The notes under the pieces were generated by a model that was not told where the DNA came from, searched no databases, and worked only from the letters and a program-made list of their open reading frames with translations. Made by a program: the position numbers and the translations under genes. From UBA3210 sp048359995 (GTDB taxonomy: Bacteria; Bacillota_I; Bacilli_A; RFN20; CAG-449): a stretch of DNA of 64,000 nt. The stretch lies in contig DBGCPK010000005.1 of assembly GCA_048359995.1 (NCBI GenBank), positions 124,001 to 188,000 on the forward strand. The letters are read 5' to 3'. Shown here piece by piece: positions 36,601-46,339 of this stretch (positions are counted from its first letter, which is position 1; each line of letters starts with the position of its first letter).

Positions 36601-39189
36601 ATGAAAAACACTAAAAAAATCTTTTTAGTAGCAGCGCTCCTGTCGCTTACCGCGTTGGCGGGTTGCACTTCTAAAAAGACGAATTCTAGTAACGGAGGCG
36701 TTTCATCGAATGTGGGTTCCGGTTCCAGTTCGTCGGTAACGGATACTGACAAGAACCCTTTCGAAGTGGCGAATTACGCTAACGGCGCAAAATCCTATGT
36801 CGCCGCCAGTTACGAAGAAAGAACCGAGATTCTCGGCTTGCTCGAATCTTATGCAGTCAAGCACAATCTTACCGGTATGACGATGTATGAAAACGGCGGG
36901 TACGTGATGTACGATACTTCCGTCGTCAAAGGAACCAATACCTATATTCCGGGTTACGGATTCGGTATCGTTTCCGAAGGTTACGTCAACGCTGACCTGT
37001 CTTACGAAGCGAATGCGAATTGGAAAAGATACTATCATACCTATGAAGCGTCCGATCCGAAGACCATCAACTACCAAAACGACAAAGGTTCGGTCGTCGG
37101 CGATTTGATCGGATATGTTTCCGGTTCTTATTGGACGACTCAGATGAACGAATTCAAAGACGGCTATGAATGGGTCGGACAATTGGCTAAGAGCGAAAGA
37201 CCGATTGCAGTCAACGCCGATGAAAACGGATTGGCGACGACTTACAAACTCGAAGTAAAAGTCGGCAGCGAAGCCAAATACAAAACGGGTAGCACCAACG
37301 CCAGTTTAAGTGCCTATAACGGCAGAGAAGTGGCTCTGGAAGACTACGTTACGCCGTATAAGATTTACTACACTTCGGCTTACGGTATGGCCAGAGGAAG
37401 CGAAAATCTTTCCGGCGCGGGATCGATCAAAGGATCGGCGACGTACTACAATGCCTCTGCCAAAGGTTACGATGCTTCCGCTTGGGAAAAGATCGGTATC
37501 AAAACTTCTGTGGAAGACGGAAAATCTTATCTCGAATTTACTTTCAATGTTCCTTGCAACCAATTCTATGCGATGTATTATCTCTCGTCTCCGATGTTCG
37601 CACCGGTACCTGCGGAGTTCATCGAAACGTTAGGCGGCGGCGATTTCGCCGAAGGCGTCAAAGCGTGGGGCAACTACACCGATGCCGGTTTGACTCCGGT
37701 CGACACTTGGCTCTCCACCGGACCGTACTACATCGAAGCGTGGACTTTCGATCAGGAAATCGTTTTCGGCAAAAACGATCTATTCGTTCCTTATGACGAA
37801 GACAGATTCAAGATGGCCGGCGTTCACTTCAAAATCTTGAAAGCGGTGAACGAAAATCCGAACGCGGCATTCGAGGAATTTTTGGCCGGACACCTGCACG
37901 GTTCCTCGATTCCGTCTCTGTTCTTGGATGGTTATCGCAATGACCCGAGAACGACCCGTACCATCGGCGATTCGACGTTCAAACTGAATTTCAACACCTG
38001 CACTCAGGAAAGATGGGAAGAATTGTTCGGCGTCAACGGAACGATCGCGCAGACGGCTACCGCGAATTACTGGGAATGCGAACCGGCGATGTCCAATTCG
38101 GATTTCCTCGCAGGTATCAACTACGCGTTTAACCGTCAGGCGTTTGCGGATAAATACGGAAGATCTCCGTCCGCTAACTATTTCGGTTCGGGATACCTGT
38201 CCAATCCGGAAGAAGGTATTGTCTACAACAATACGCAAGCGCATAAAGATGCGGTAGCAACCGCGCAGGAAGGAACTGCTTACGGTTACAACCTCGAATT
38301 TGCGAAAGCCTCTTTCAAAAAGGCTAGTGAAGATCTAATCGCCTCCGGCGTTTACAAAGCCGGCGATACGATTCATCTCGAAATCGCTTGGCAGACTGCG
38401 GCGGACGAAACTCAATACCACGCCGACGTCAAATCCAATTTGGAAGATGCGTTCAATGCTTGCGGCGGCGGCTTGACTCTCCAAGTCGACTTCTGGGCAG
38501 GAACGGTTTGGTCTGATGTTTACTACAAGAAGATGATGGTCGGTCAGTTCGATATCGGATTCGGCAGCGTTTCCGGCAATACGTTGAACCCTCTCAACTT
38601 CTTGGAAGTCTTGAAGAGCGATAACTCTGCCGGATTTACCCTCAACTGGGGCGCGGATACCAACGTGGTTTCCGAAGACCTCTACTACGACGGCTGCTAC
38701 TGGTCTTTCGATTCTCTGTGGCAGGCGGCCGATACCGGCGCTTATCTGGTCGACGGAAAAGTTTCGCCATTGTTCACTCTGAATGACGACGTATTGTCCG
38801 CTGACAACTTCGTTCTCAACGATGACGGAAGCGCGACGGCGACACTCTCGATCGATTTGGTCAATCACACGAACGCGACTGCGGAAATCACCTATATCGA
38901 ACTTTTCGCGGCAGTCGGAGTCAATGATGAAGGCACTGATGCGGTTTATGATTATGACGAAGTGGAATTCGTAGTTTCCGAAGACGGAAAAACGCTGACG
39001 ATTACCATTTCGGCAGAATTGGTTGAAAAATACCAGACGGTTCTCGTCATCGACGGCGAATGCTACAATTTCAGTTTCGATATCTATGTGACTTCCAACG
39101 TCCACGGAATCGAAGCGGAAACGATCAGTTCGGCGATGATTTACGAAGAGGGCGTGTTCCCTGTCTTACCGTCGACAGACGCTGAATAA
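36601..39189 (+). CDS. oppA: Oligopeptide-binding lipoprotein OppA
   Basis: 862 residues, larger than the usual 540-600. Signal peptide with lipobox LAGC and a Ser/Gly linker, then an SBP family 5 fold (DLSYEANANWKRYYHTYEASDPKTIN, LSTGPYYIEAW, GINYAFNRQAFADKYG). The last 150 residues form an extra beta-rich, acidic domain (from about 720). I chose ATG 36601 with GGAGG upstream; the in-frame start at 36508 lies before the promoter-proximal leader's end and would spoil the signal peptide. It delivers peptides to OppBC. A hairpin follows before oppB. Confidence 0.93.
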   Translation: MKNTKKIFLVAALLSLTALAGCTSKKTNSSNGGVSSNVGSGSSSSVTDTDKNPFEVANYANGAKSYVAASYEERTEILGLLESYAVKHNLTGMTMYENGGYVMYDTSVVKGTNTYIPGYGFGIVSEGYVNADLSYEANANWKRYYHTYEASDPKTINYQNDKGSVVGDLIGYVSGSYWTTQMNEFKDGYEWVGQLAKSERPIAVNADENGLATTYKLEVKVGSEAKYKTGSTNASLSAYNGREVALEDYVTPYKIYYTSAYGMARGSENLSGAGSIKGSATYYNASAKGYDASAWEKIGIKTSVEDGKSYLEFTFNVPCNQFYAMYYLSSPMFAPVPAEFIETLGGGDFAEGVKAWGNYTDAGLTPVDTWLSTGPYYIEAWTFDQEIVFGKNDLFVPYDEDRFKMAGVHFKILKAVNENPNAAFEEFLAGHLHGSSIPSLFLDGYRNDPRTTRTIGDSTFKLNFNTCTQERWEELFGVNGTIAQTATANYWECEPAMSNSDFLAGINYAFNRQAFADKYGRSPSANYFGSGYLSNPEEGIVYNNTQAHKDAVATAQEGTAYGYNLEFAKASFKKASEDLIASGVYKAGDTIHLEIAWQTAADETQYHADVKSNLEDAFNACGGGLTLQVDFWAGTVWSDVYYKKMMVGQFDIGFGSVSGNTLNPLNFLEVLKSDNSAGFTLNWGADTNVVSEDLYYDGCYWSFDSLWQAADTGAYLVDGKVSPLFTLNDDVLSADNFVLNDDGSATATLSIDLVNHTNATAEITYIELFAAVGVNDEGTDAVYDYDEVEFVVSEDGKTLTITISAELVEKYQTVLVIDGECYNFSFDIYVTSNVHGIEAETISSAMIYEEGVFPVLPSTDAE

Positions 39190-39211
39190 AACGGCAACCG
39201 AATAGAAAATG

Positions 39212-39265
39212 TTATATGGCTTGGGGGAGGATTGTCCTCTCTCGGCCATATAAATTTCTTTTTTT
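39212..39265 (+). terminator. Attenuating hairpin between oppA and oppB
   Basis: TTATATGGC pairs with GCCATATAA around an inner GAGG/CCTC stem, followed by TTTCTTTTTTT. This partial terminator would make more OppA than membrane components, as is common in binding-protein operons. Confidence 0.8.
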
Positions 39266-39327
39266 AATATCTATTTTTTGAATACATACTAAAAAAAGAA
39301 AGATGCAGACGAGAGGAGGGACACGTT

Positions 39328-40371
39328 ATGTGGAAATATGTTCTGAAAAGAATAGGTCTTGCCGTAGTTACAGCGTTTATCATTCTGTCGATTACATTTT
39401 TATTGATGAAACTTTTACCGTTCCAGAAACCGATCGGAACGGACAGCGAAAAGTTCTCTTACTATGCCCGACAAGTTTATCTGGGCTACGTCTACGACTT
39501 TAATACGCTCCAAGCCGCTTTGGGCGAACCGCTTTGGTCGTATAAGGATGCCGCGAATCAATGGCACTATTACTACGAGGTTCCGGCGATGACGCAATAT
39601 TTCCGTTGGTTGGGAAATATTTTTACGCGTTGGGACTGGGGAACTTCGATCGTGATTTCACCGAACCTTTCCGCGATTACGATCATCGGGCAAAGACTGC
39701 CTGTTTCGATGACGTTGAATATCATTTCGACTATTGTCGCGGTGCCGCTTGGAATTGTTTTGGGGATCATCGCCGCATTGAATAAAAATAAAGCGACCGA
39801 CCACGTGATCTCGACGGTCGTCATGGTTTTAATCTCGATCCCGTCTTTTATTTTGATCACGTTTTTATTGTATTTCCTGTGCTACAAAACCGGTTGGCTT
39901 CCGAGCAAATGGCCGTCTCCGACTGCTCCTTTGGGATACAAAGTCGCGGCTTACATCATTCCGGTTCTTTCGCTTTCTCTGGGTTCGATTGCCGGCTATT
40001 GCCGATTCACCAGAGCAGAACTTTGCGAAGTGATGGAAAGCGATTATCTGCTTTTGGCACGAACCAAAGGATTGACGAAACGGCAGGCGATTTTACGACA
40101 CGCGCTACGAAACGCAATGGTGCCGATCGTGCCTTCGATTCTGGCGGAATTTCTTTCGATTATGGGCGGATCGATGATTCTGGAAAACCTTTACGGAATT
40201 CCGGGTATCGGTTCTCTGTTCATCGAAGCGCTGAACATCAACAATCCGGATTACAACGTCCTTTTCGTCGATATGGCCGTGTTTACGACCTTCGGTCTTT
40301 TAGCGGGCGTATTGCTCGATATTTCCTACGGATTTATCGATCCGAGAATCAGAATGGGGGCGAAAAAATAA
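39328..40371 (+). CDS. oppB: Oligopeptide ABC permease OppB
   Basis: 347 residues, six membrane segments. The N-terminal ILKRIGLAVVTAFIILSITF-type helix and the EAA loop ESDYLLLARTKGLTKRQAILRHAL are typical of the DppB/OppB family; the C-terminus has LYGIPGIGSLF. Ribosome site GAGGAGG. One base separates it from oppC. Confidence 0.94.
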   Translation: MWKYVLKRIGLAVVTAFIILSITFLLMKLLPFQKPIGTDSEKFSYYARQVYLGYVYDFNTLQAALGEPLWSYKDAANQWHYYYEVPAMTQYFRWLGNIFTRWDWGTSIVISPNLSAITIIGQRLPVSMTLNIISTIVAVPLGIVLGIIAALNKNKATDHVISTVVMVLISIPSFILITFLLYFLCYKTGWLPSKWPSPTAPLGYKVAAYIIPVLSLSLGSIAGYCRFTRAELCEVMESDYLLLARTKGLTKRQAILRHALRNAMVPIVPSILAEFLSIMGGSMILENLYGIPGIGSLFIEALNINNPDYNVLFVDMAVFTTFGLLAGVLLDISYGFIDPRIRMGAKK

Positions 40372-40372
40372 G

Positions 40373-42283
40373 ATGAAGAAGAAGACAACCCATGACGCCA
40401 AGGGCGTCGAATTCGAAATTACCGCGAGCGATTTCGAATTTGTCCAGAAGGACGCGAAAATTCACGATGTCAAATTCGAAACGAAAGCGACTACGTTTGC
40501 CAAAGACGCTTTCAAACGGTTCTGCAAGAACAAATCTTCGGTCGTCGCGGCAATCATCATCGGCGTTATCGCCGTTCTCGCGGTATTCGTTCCGGTATTA
40601 AGCAGCGCGAACGTCGAAAAGAACATTCCCGAACAGGGGTACCTCTATCCGAAAATTTTCAAGACGGGAACGGGATTTTGGGACGGAACAAAGAAATTCG
40701 AAAACATACTCTACGATTATTCGATCGACGCGCCGGCAGGATTCAAGGCCAACGCCGTCGTCAAGATCACCGATCGGAAAGACGATTATACCAATCTGCC
40801 GAGCCAGTATGCGGAGGGCGGATATCTGAAATTCGTCTCCGAAACGGGAAACGGAACGAAATACATCTACAATTACACGGGATTTCCTTTGAATTCCGAG
40901 GACAATACCACATTGAAAATCACCTTCGGCGATACGGATAACCTGAACGGAAAACTGGGGGATTATCAGATTTATCTGGCTTCGACCAGTTCCAGAACGT
41001 CGGGACGGCGGTACGCTCTGACGGAAATGACTTCCTCTTATGACGAATTCACGATCAACCTGAGTTCGTATTTGAGCGAGAATAACATCGCCGATTTTGA
41101 AAAAGCCTATATTCAAATCGAAATCAATCAGTCTCCGGACTACGAAAAATACATTCTGATGAAATCAATCGAGATTGATACCGATTCGACCGACGAAAGC
41201 GTCGTATCGCTGTTGGACGAAATATCGATGACCGATGCGAATGCGCAATGCTTGATCGCCGCGGGCGAAAACGGAAAATTCTCCAACGATTATTGGCGCT
41301 GCTCGGGCAGAACGGAAGTATATCAGGCCGTCATCTCGCGTGTTTCGTTTATTTACGACTATTACGAAGCGAAATTGGGTATGCAATACAATTTCGAAAT
41401 CGGAAGAAGTCTGCTCGATACTTACATTGCCAACGGGTGGTGTTCCTACGATTACGAAGCAGGACCTTCTTCGTTCGTGAAGTTGAGTCCGAAATGTCCG
41501 ATCGAAACGATCCACGAAGAAAAAATTCAGGTCAACGATACCTTTACCGCGTACAATTATATCTGCGACGTGGTATATTACCGGTATCTCGGATATAATT
41601 CGATGCCGAGTTTCATCTTCGGGACGGACGCTTCCGGCCGCGATTTGTTCACATACTCGTTCAAGGCGTTGAGAAGTTCTTTGCTTCTGGCGATTATCGT
41701 TAGCGCGATCAACTTCATCATCGGTTTGGTATGGGGGGCGATTTCCGGCTATTTCGGAGGCAACGTCGATCTTTTTATGGAACGGTTCTGCGATATTCTC
41801 GGCGGCGTTCCGTTCGTCGTCGTGATTACGCTGACGATTCTGCTTTTGGGAAACAATATCGGTACGTTCGCCATCGCCCTGTGTTTGACGGGTTGGATGG
41901 GGACGGCGGCGCGAACGCGTACGCAATTCTATCGTTTCAAAGGTCGGGAATACATTCTTGCGGCGCGAACGTTGGGGGCTTCCGACACGCGGTTGATTTT
42001 CAAGCATATTCTTCCGAATTCGCTGGGGACAATCGTTACTTCGGCCGTCTTGATGATTCCGAGCGTGATTTTCTCGGAAGCGACGATTGCTTATTTGGGA
42101 TTGGGGCTGAAAGGCGTCAAGTCGTTCGGCGTTCTGCTTTCGGAGAATCAAGTGTATTACAGCACGTATCCGATGCTGATCATCTTCCCTTCTATCATCA
42201 TCTCTTTGTTGATGATTTCGTTCAATTTATTCGGCAACGGTCTCAGAGACGCGTTGAACCCTTCGCTGAAAGGAAGTGATTAG
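40373..42283 (+). CDS. oppC: Oligopeptide ABC permease OppC with giant extracytoplasmic insertion
   Basis: 636 residues, about twice the usual length. After a 50-residue cytoplasmic tail and first membrane helix (about 55-75) comes an extra stretch of about 330 residues that should be outside the cell. It is Asp/Tyr/Asn-rich and beta-like. The standard permease resumes at FGTDASGRDLFTYSF (about 417) and continues with the EAA loop RGREYILAARTLGASDTRLIFKHILP-like segment and a normal C-terminus. The insertion sits where ordinary OppC has a short loop and may form an accessory docking or ligand-binding domain for OppA. It is the third gene of the operon. Confidence 0.93.
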   Translation: MKKKTTHDAKGVEFEITASDFEFVQKDAKIHDVKFETKATTFAKDAFKRFCKNKSSVVAAIIIGVIAVLAVFVPVLSSANVEKNIPEQGYLYPKIFKTGTGFWDGTKKFENILYDYSIDAPAGFKANAVVKITDRKDDYTNLPSQYAEGGYLKFVSETGNGTKYIYNYTGFPLNSEDNTTLKITFGDTDNLNGKLGDYQIYLASTSSRTSGRRYALTEMTSSYDEFTINLSSYLSENNIADFEKAYIQIEINQSPDYEKYILMKSIEIDTDSTDESVVSLLDEISMTDANAQCLIAAGENGKFSNDYWRCSGRTEVYQAVISRVSFIYDYYEAKLGMQYNFEIGRSLLDTYIANGWCSYDYEAGPSSFVKLSPKCPIETIHEEKIQVNDTFTAYNYICDVVYYRYLGYNSMPSFIFGTDASGRDLFTYSFKALRSSLLLAIIVSAINFIIGLVWGAISGYFGGNVDLFMERFCDILGGVPFVVVITLTILLLGNNIGTFAIALCLTGWMGTAARTRTQFYRFKGREYILAARTLGASDTRLIFKHILPNSLGTIVTSAVLMIPSVIFSEATIAYLGLGLKGVKSFGVLLSENQVYYSTYPMLIIFPSIIISLLMISFNLFGNGLRDALNPSLKGSD

Positions 42284-42285
42284 CG

Positions 42286-43818
42286 GTGGAAAAGGACAAT
42301 AAAATCCTGTCGGTCGAGAATCTGACGATCAGTTTCCGAACCGATCACGGCATTCTTCACGCCGTCAGAGACGTTTCTTTCGACCTTTCTCCGGACGAAA
42401 CGCTTTGTATCGTCGGCGAGTCGGGATCGGGAAAATCCGTAACTTCCAAAGCGATCATGGGAATTCTGGCCAATAATGCGATTATCGAAGGCGGGAAGAT
42501 CATGTATCAGGGAGAGAATCTTCTCGAAGTTTCCGAAGAGGAATTTCACCGGATTCGCGGTCACAAGATCGGAATGATCTTTCAGGATCCTCTGTCTTCG
42601 CTGAATCCGATCGTTCGAATCGGCAAGCAGATTACCGAAGCGATGCTCATCAATTCCAACAAACTCAAAATTCTTTACGAGAATCTAATCTCCGACGAAC
42701 TGGTCGAATACAAAAACTCGTTTGCCAAAAGAAACAGTGTGATTCAAAGCGCGAAGAACGCCTTGAACGCGTTCGTCGAAGAAAGCAAAAAGAAACTCAA
42801 AGACACCTCTCTTTCCAAAGAGGAAAAGGACAATATTCGCGCGGAAATACGCCGGAAGAAAAAAGAATTCTCCTCTTTCAAGCGCGAAAAAATCAAGGAG
42901 CATAAGGCAATTGCCGTTCCGTTGAAAAACGCCTTGAACCGAAAGAAAAAAGAAGCCAAATCCGAAGTCAAAAAATACAAGACGAAAGTCCTTTCGGAAC
43001 GCGATGCGAAAATTCGGGAAATCCGCCGGAAAATGGATTCGGCTTCACCGGAAGAAAAGAAAAATCTGGAACGGGAAATCAAGACGATCCGTCTGGAATG
43101 CACCAATCAGTTGAAAATCACCCGCGCGGAAGCGAAGCGGAGAGCGTTGGAAATCATGCGCGAGGTCGGCATTCCGATGCCGGAGAAACGATATCGTCAG
43201 TATCCTTTCGAGTTTTCCGGAGGAATGAGGCAGAGAATCGTGATCGCGATCGCTCTGACGGCTTCACCGGAAATCTTGATCTGCGACGAACCTACCACCG
43301 CGTTGGATGTCACGATTCAGGCTCAGATTCTGGAACTGATCAAAAAGATACAGCGCGAAAAACATATTGCCTGCATTTTCATCACGCACGATTTGGGCGT
43401 CGTCGCCAATATGGCCGACCGCATCGCCGTGATGTACGCCGGAAAGATCGTCGAATACGGACGCTCGGAAGAGATTTTCTTCGAGCCGAAGCACCCTTAT
43501 ACGTGGGCTTTGCTGTCTTCCATTCCGGATGTAGACAGCAAAGAGCGGTTGGAAGCCATTCCGGGTACGCCGCCGAATATGATCTATCCGCCGAAAGGGG
43601 ACGCTTTCGCTTTGAGAAGCCGTTACGCGATGAAGATCGACTTCGAAAAAGAACCGCCGTTCTTCAAAGTATCGGATACCCATTTCGCGGCTACGTGGTT
43701 ACTCCACGAAGACGCACCGAAAGTGGAAATGCCGAAGATCGTATCCGAAAGAATACGATTGGCTTTGCAAGCGAAAAATGCCGTCAAAAGCGAGGAGGTG
43801 ATTTCCGATGAGCAATAA
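42286..43818 (+). CDS. oppD: Oligopeptide ABC ATPase OppD with coiled-coil-like insertion
   Basis: 510 residues against about 330-350 normally. Walker A GESGSGKS near residue 44, Q-loop FQDPLSSLNP near 100, signature SGGMRQR near 310, Walker B ILICDEPTTALD. Between Q-loop and signature (about 120-290) lies a Lys/Glu/Arg-rich, probably helical, insertion. GTG start with AGGAAG upstream. Its 3' end overlaps oppF by 11 nt. It energises peptide import together with OppF. Confidence 0.94.
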   Translation: MEKDNKILSVENLTISFRTDHGILHAVRDVSFDLSPDETLCIVGESGSGKSVTSKAIMGILANNAIIEGGKIMYQGENLLEVSEEEFHRIRGHKIGMIFQDPLSSLNPIVRIGKQITEAMLINSNKLKILYENLISDELVEYKNSFAKRNSVIQSAKNALNAFVEESKKKLKDTSLSKEEKDNIRAEIRRKKKEFSSFKREKIKEHKAIAVPLKNALNRKKKEAKSEVKKYKTKVLSERDAKIREIRRKMDSASPEEKKNLEREIKTIRLECTNQLKITRAEAKRRALEIMREVGIPMPEKRYRQYPFEFSGGMRQRIVIAIALTASPEILICDEPTTALDVTIQAQILELIKKIQREKHIACIFITHDLGVVANMADRIAVMYAGKIVEYGRSEEIFFEPKHPYTWALLSSIPDVDSKERLEAIPGTPPNMIYPPKGDAFALRSRYAMKIDFEKEPPFFKVSDTHFAATWLLHEDAPKVEMPKIVSERIRLALQAKNAVKSEEVISDEQ

Positions 43819-45184
43819 ACGCAAGGACGGAGATTTCAATCTCGACGAGGAATTGCGCAGCAATATCGTCGCCAGCGAAGAAGGTTCTCCTTTGGCCAAC
43901 GACGATTACGAAGAAGTCGTATCCTTCGAAGAGGGATTGGAAAAATCCAAAAAGACGATGGAGAGCAAATACGGGATTCATCCTCATTTAAAGAGAAAGC
44001 AGGATTTGATGAACAGCGATATCCTGCTCTCGGTGAGAAATCTAAAACAATTTTTCTTCTTCGGCGCGGGAATCAACAAGTCGAAACTGAAAGCGGTCAG
44101 CAATATCTCTTTCGACGTTCATTCGGGAGAATGTTTCGGCATCGTCGGAGAATCCGGATGCGGGAAAACGACCACAGGGCGTTCGATCATCAAATTGTAC
44201 GACATCACTTCCGGTTCGATTTACTATCGGGGTTACCGCATTTCGGCAGGTAAGCGATGGAACGAGAAAGAAATCAAATTCACGCGCCTTCGTTTGAAAC
44301 AAAAGCTTTCCGAATTATCCAAAAAGCAAAATCAATTGATCGGAGAACTTCATTCGGACGATGCGGATTACGAGAACAAGGTGAAAGAAATCAAAGAGTC
44401 CATTCATTACGAGAAAATGGCGGCGAAGAAATTTGCCGATGACATCGTAAAAACGCAGAAAAGGAAAATCGCGCAGATTCAATTCGACAACAGGCATACG
44501 CCGAGAAAACTGGTCAATGAGATTCAGATGATCTTTCAGGATCCGGTGGATTCTCTTGATCCGAGAATGACGGTCGAAGACATCATTCAGGAAGGATTGA
44601 AGATTCAGGGATTCCGAAACAAGGAAGCCAATCACCGAAAGGTGGTCGAAATGCTTGAAAAAGTCGGTCTTGTCGGCGAACACGCTTCGCGTTATCCACA
44701 TGAATTCTCCGGCGGTCAACGGCAGAGAATCGGCATTGCGCGAGCCTTGATCATGAATCCGAAACTGCTGATCTGCGACGAACCGATCAGCGCATTGGAC
44801 GTCTCTATCCGCGCGCAGATCATCAACTTGTTGAACGATTTGAAAGATGAAATGGGATTGACGATCATCTTTATCGCGCACGATCTCTCGGTCGTCAAAT
44901 ATTTCTGCGATCGGATCGCCGTGATGTATTTCGGCAAGATCGTTGAATTGGCTTCAAGCGACGAATTGTTCAAGAATCCGTTGCACCCGTATACGAAGTC
45001 TCTGCTTTCGGCGATTCCGAAACCGAATCCTCTGACGGAGAAAAATCGGAAGAGAATCGTCTACAAACCGAACGAAGTACACGATTATTCTGTCGATAAA
45101 CCGTCGATGAAAGAGATCAAAGAAGGTCATTTCATCTACTGCAACGAAAAGGAATTCGAAGAATATCGGAAAGTACTCAAATAG
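43808..45184 (+). CDS. oppF: Oligopeptide ABC ATPase OppF with N-terminal extension and insertion
   Basis: 458 residues. About 60 acidic residues precede the nucleotide-binding domain. Walker A GESGCGKTT is near residue 116, then an insertion of some 75 charged residues, then Q-loop FQDPVDSLDP near 243, signature SGGQRQR, Walker B LLICDEPISALD. Unlike OppD the insertion lies between Walker A and Q-loop. Similar enlargement of OppF is known in Mollicutes. Last gene of the operon. Confidence 0.94.
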   Translation: MSNKRKDGDFNLDEELRSNIVASEEGSPLANDDYEEVVSFEEGLEKSKKTMESKYGIHPHLKRKQDLMNSDILLSVRNLKQFFFFGAGINKSKLKAVSNISFDVHSGECFGIVGESGCGKTTTGRSIIKLYDITSGSIYYRGYRISAGKRWNEKEIKFTRLRLKQKLSELSKKQNQLIGELHSDDADYENKVKEIKESIHYEKMAAKKFADDIVKTQKRKIAQIQFDNRHTPRKLVNEIQMIFQDPVDSLDPRMTVEDIIQEGLKIQGFRNKEANHRKVVEMLEKVGLVGEHASRYPHEFSGGQRQRIGIARALIMNPKLLICDEPISALDVSIRAQIINLLNDLKDEMGLTIIFIAHDLSVVKYFCDRIAVMYFGKIVELASSDELFKNPLHPYTKSLLSAIPKPNPLTEKNRKRIVYKPNEVHDYSVDKPSMKEIKEGHFIYCNEKEFEEYRKVLK

Positions 45185-45276
45185 ATTTCGAAAGAAAGCG
45201 CCGTCGTAAGGCAAGTCCTCATGAGGATAATCAACGAAATCCGAGAGGAATGCCGATGGAAAGGAACAAACAAGAA

Positions 45277-45316
45277 AAATGCAATAAGGACGGAAAATCC
45301 GCGTTGCATTTTTTTG
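45277..45316 (+). terminator. Intrinsic terminator of the opp operon
   Basis: AAATGCAA pairs with TTGCATTT around an inner CGGA/TCCG stem, followed by TTTTT. The rest of the gap 45185-45490 contains no gene that I can support. Confidence 0.85.
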
Positions 45317-45493
45317 CTTCCGTTTACAGAATATATCGGTTGTCAAATTCCGATTTTTCGAAAGAAAAGAATGTGGAATTAAGAAATAAGCGGTGAAAGA
45401 ATAAAAAACCTTCACGAGATCATATGAAACCTATGGTTAATAGCTTTGGGCTTGCCAAAATGAAAAGTTAATAATAACTGCGAAAGATCGTGA

Positions 45494-45760
45494 TTGAGTA
45501 GATATTTTACTTTAATATGCAACGAAACACTTTTTGCTATTTTTAAAAAACTGTTTCGTAAAACGATACAAAATAACGATAGCGATTTAATTAAGATAAT
45601 TACCGGCGTAAGAAGATGCGGAAAATCAGTAATATTAGAAACCATAATAAATGAAATAAAAATAAAAACAGATAATATCATCTATTTAAACTTTGAAAAG
45701 GTTCGCGGATATCTAAAACAAATTTACGAATCTGCAAGAGTTAACACCGACATTCTGCAC
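45494..45760 (+). pseudogene. Remnant of a DUF4143-type AAA ATPase
   Basis: The frame encodes LIKIITGVRRCGKSVILETI, the Walker A segment typical of the AAA ATPases fused to DUF4143, followed by DNIIYLNFEKV, and then loses similarity around 45740. There is no proper start (TTG at best) and no remainder of the ATPase: Walker B, sensor and C-terminal domain are missing. The local sequence is AT-rich compared with the neighbours. An intact relative lies at 57945. Confidence 0.7.
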
Positions 45761-45813
45761 GCCTTATTGATCGTATCTTTATCTGCGAAAGAACGACGAT
45801 TTTATTTGCGTTT

Positions 45814-46185
45814 TCAGCAGAAAATCAACAGAACGGAAGCGACGATAAGAGAGAAGAAGCCGACGGTAAAGTAAGGAATGAAGACAAAAGGATTGCTCTT
45901 GCGCTTTTCGGCTTTCATTTCGGAAAATTCTTGCAACGTCGGTTTATGACCCTCGGCATCTCTTTTGGCAAACATACACGAGAAGATGTCGAATCCCCCG
46001 AAGTAATTGACGACCGAAAGACCGCCGCCGCAGATCAAAAGCAATCCGGCGATAAAGAAACCATCGGAATACGTTTGAAGAGAAGAAAACTTTCCCGCGG
46101 TCAATAATTTCAAAAGAACGATCAGCAAAGCGAAAACCGCGGAAATCGCATATCGGGTTCGGGAGTGAAAAAAAACGCGTTTCAT
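45814..46185 (-). CDS. Small membrane protein, DUF3899-like
   Basis: 123 residues with three hydrophobic segments and the phrase GLLLICGGGLSVVNYFGGFDIFS between helices two and three, which resembles DUF3899 proteins of Bacillota. A charged cytoplasmic loop (KRDAEGHKPTLQEFSEMKAEKRKS) precedes the last helix. Ribosome site is AGGTG upstream of the reverse-strand start. Function unknown. Confidence 0.65.
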   Translation of the reverse strand: MKRVFFHSRTRYAISAVFALLIVLLKLLTAGKFSSLQTYSDGFFIAGLLLICGGGLSVVNYFGGFDIFSCMFAKRDAEGHKPTLQEFSEMKAEKRKSNPFVFIPYFTVGFFSLIVASVLLIFC

Positions 46186-46339
46186 AAAATCACCTCGTCG
46201 TTAAAAATATTATATCCGATATGTGATTTCTCGAAAAGGAATTTCGTCGAAAAGAAGTTCTTCAAAATCGGCGAGAAATAACATTTTATTTTGGACAAGC
46301 AAATATATTTTGATATAATGAATTCGGGTGAATATCAAT

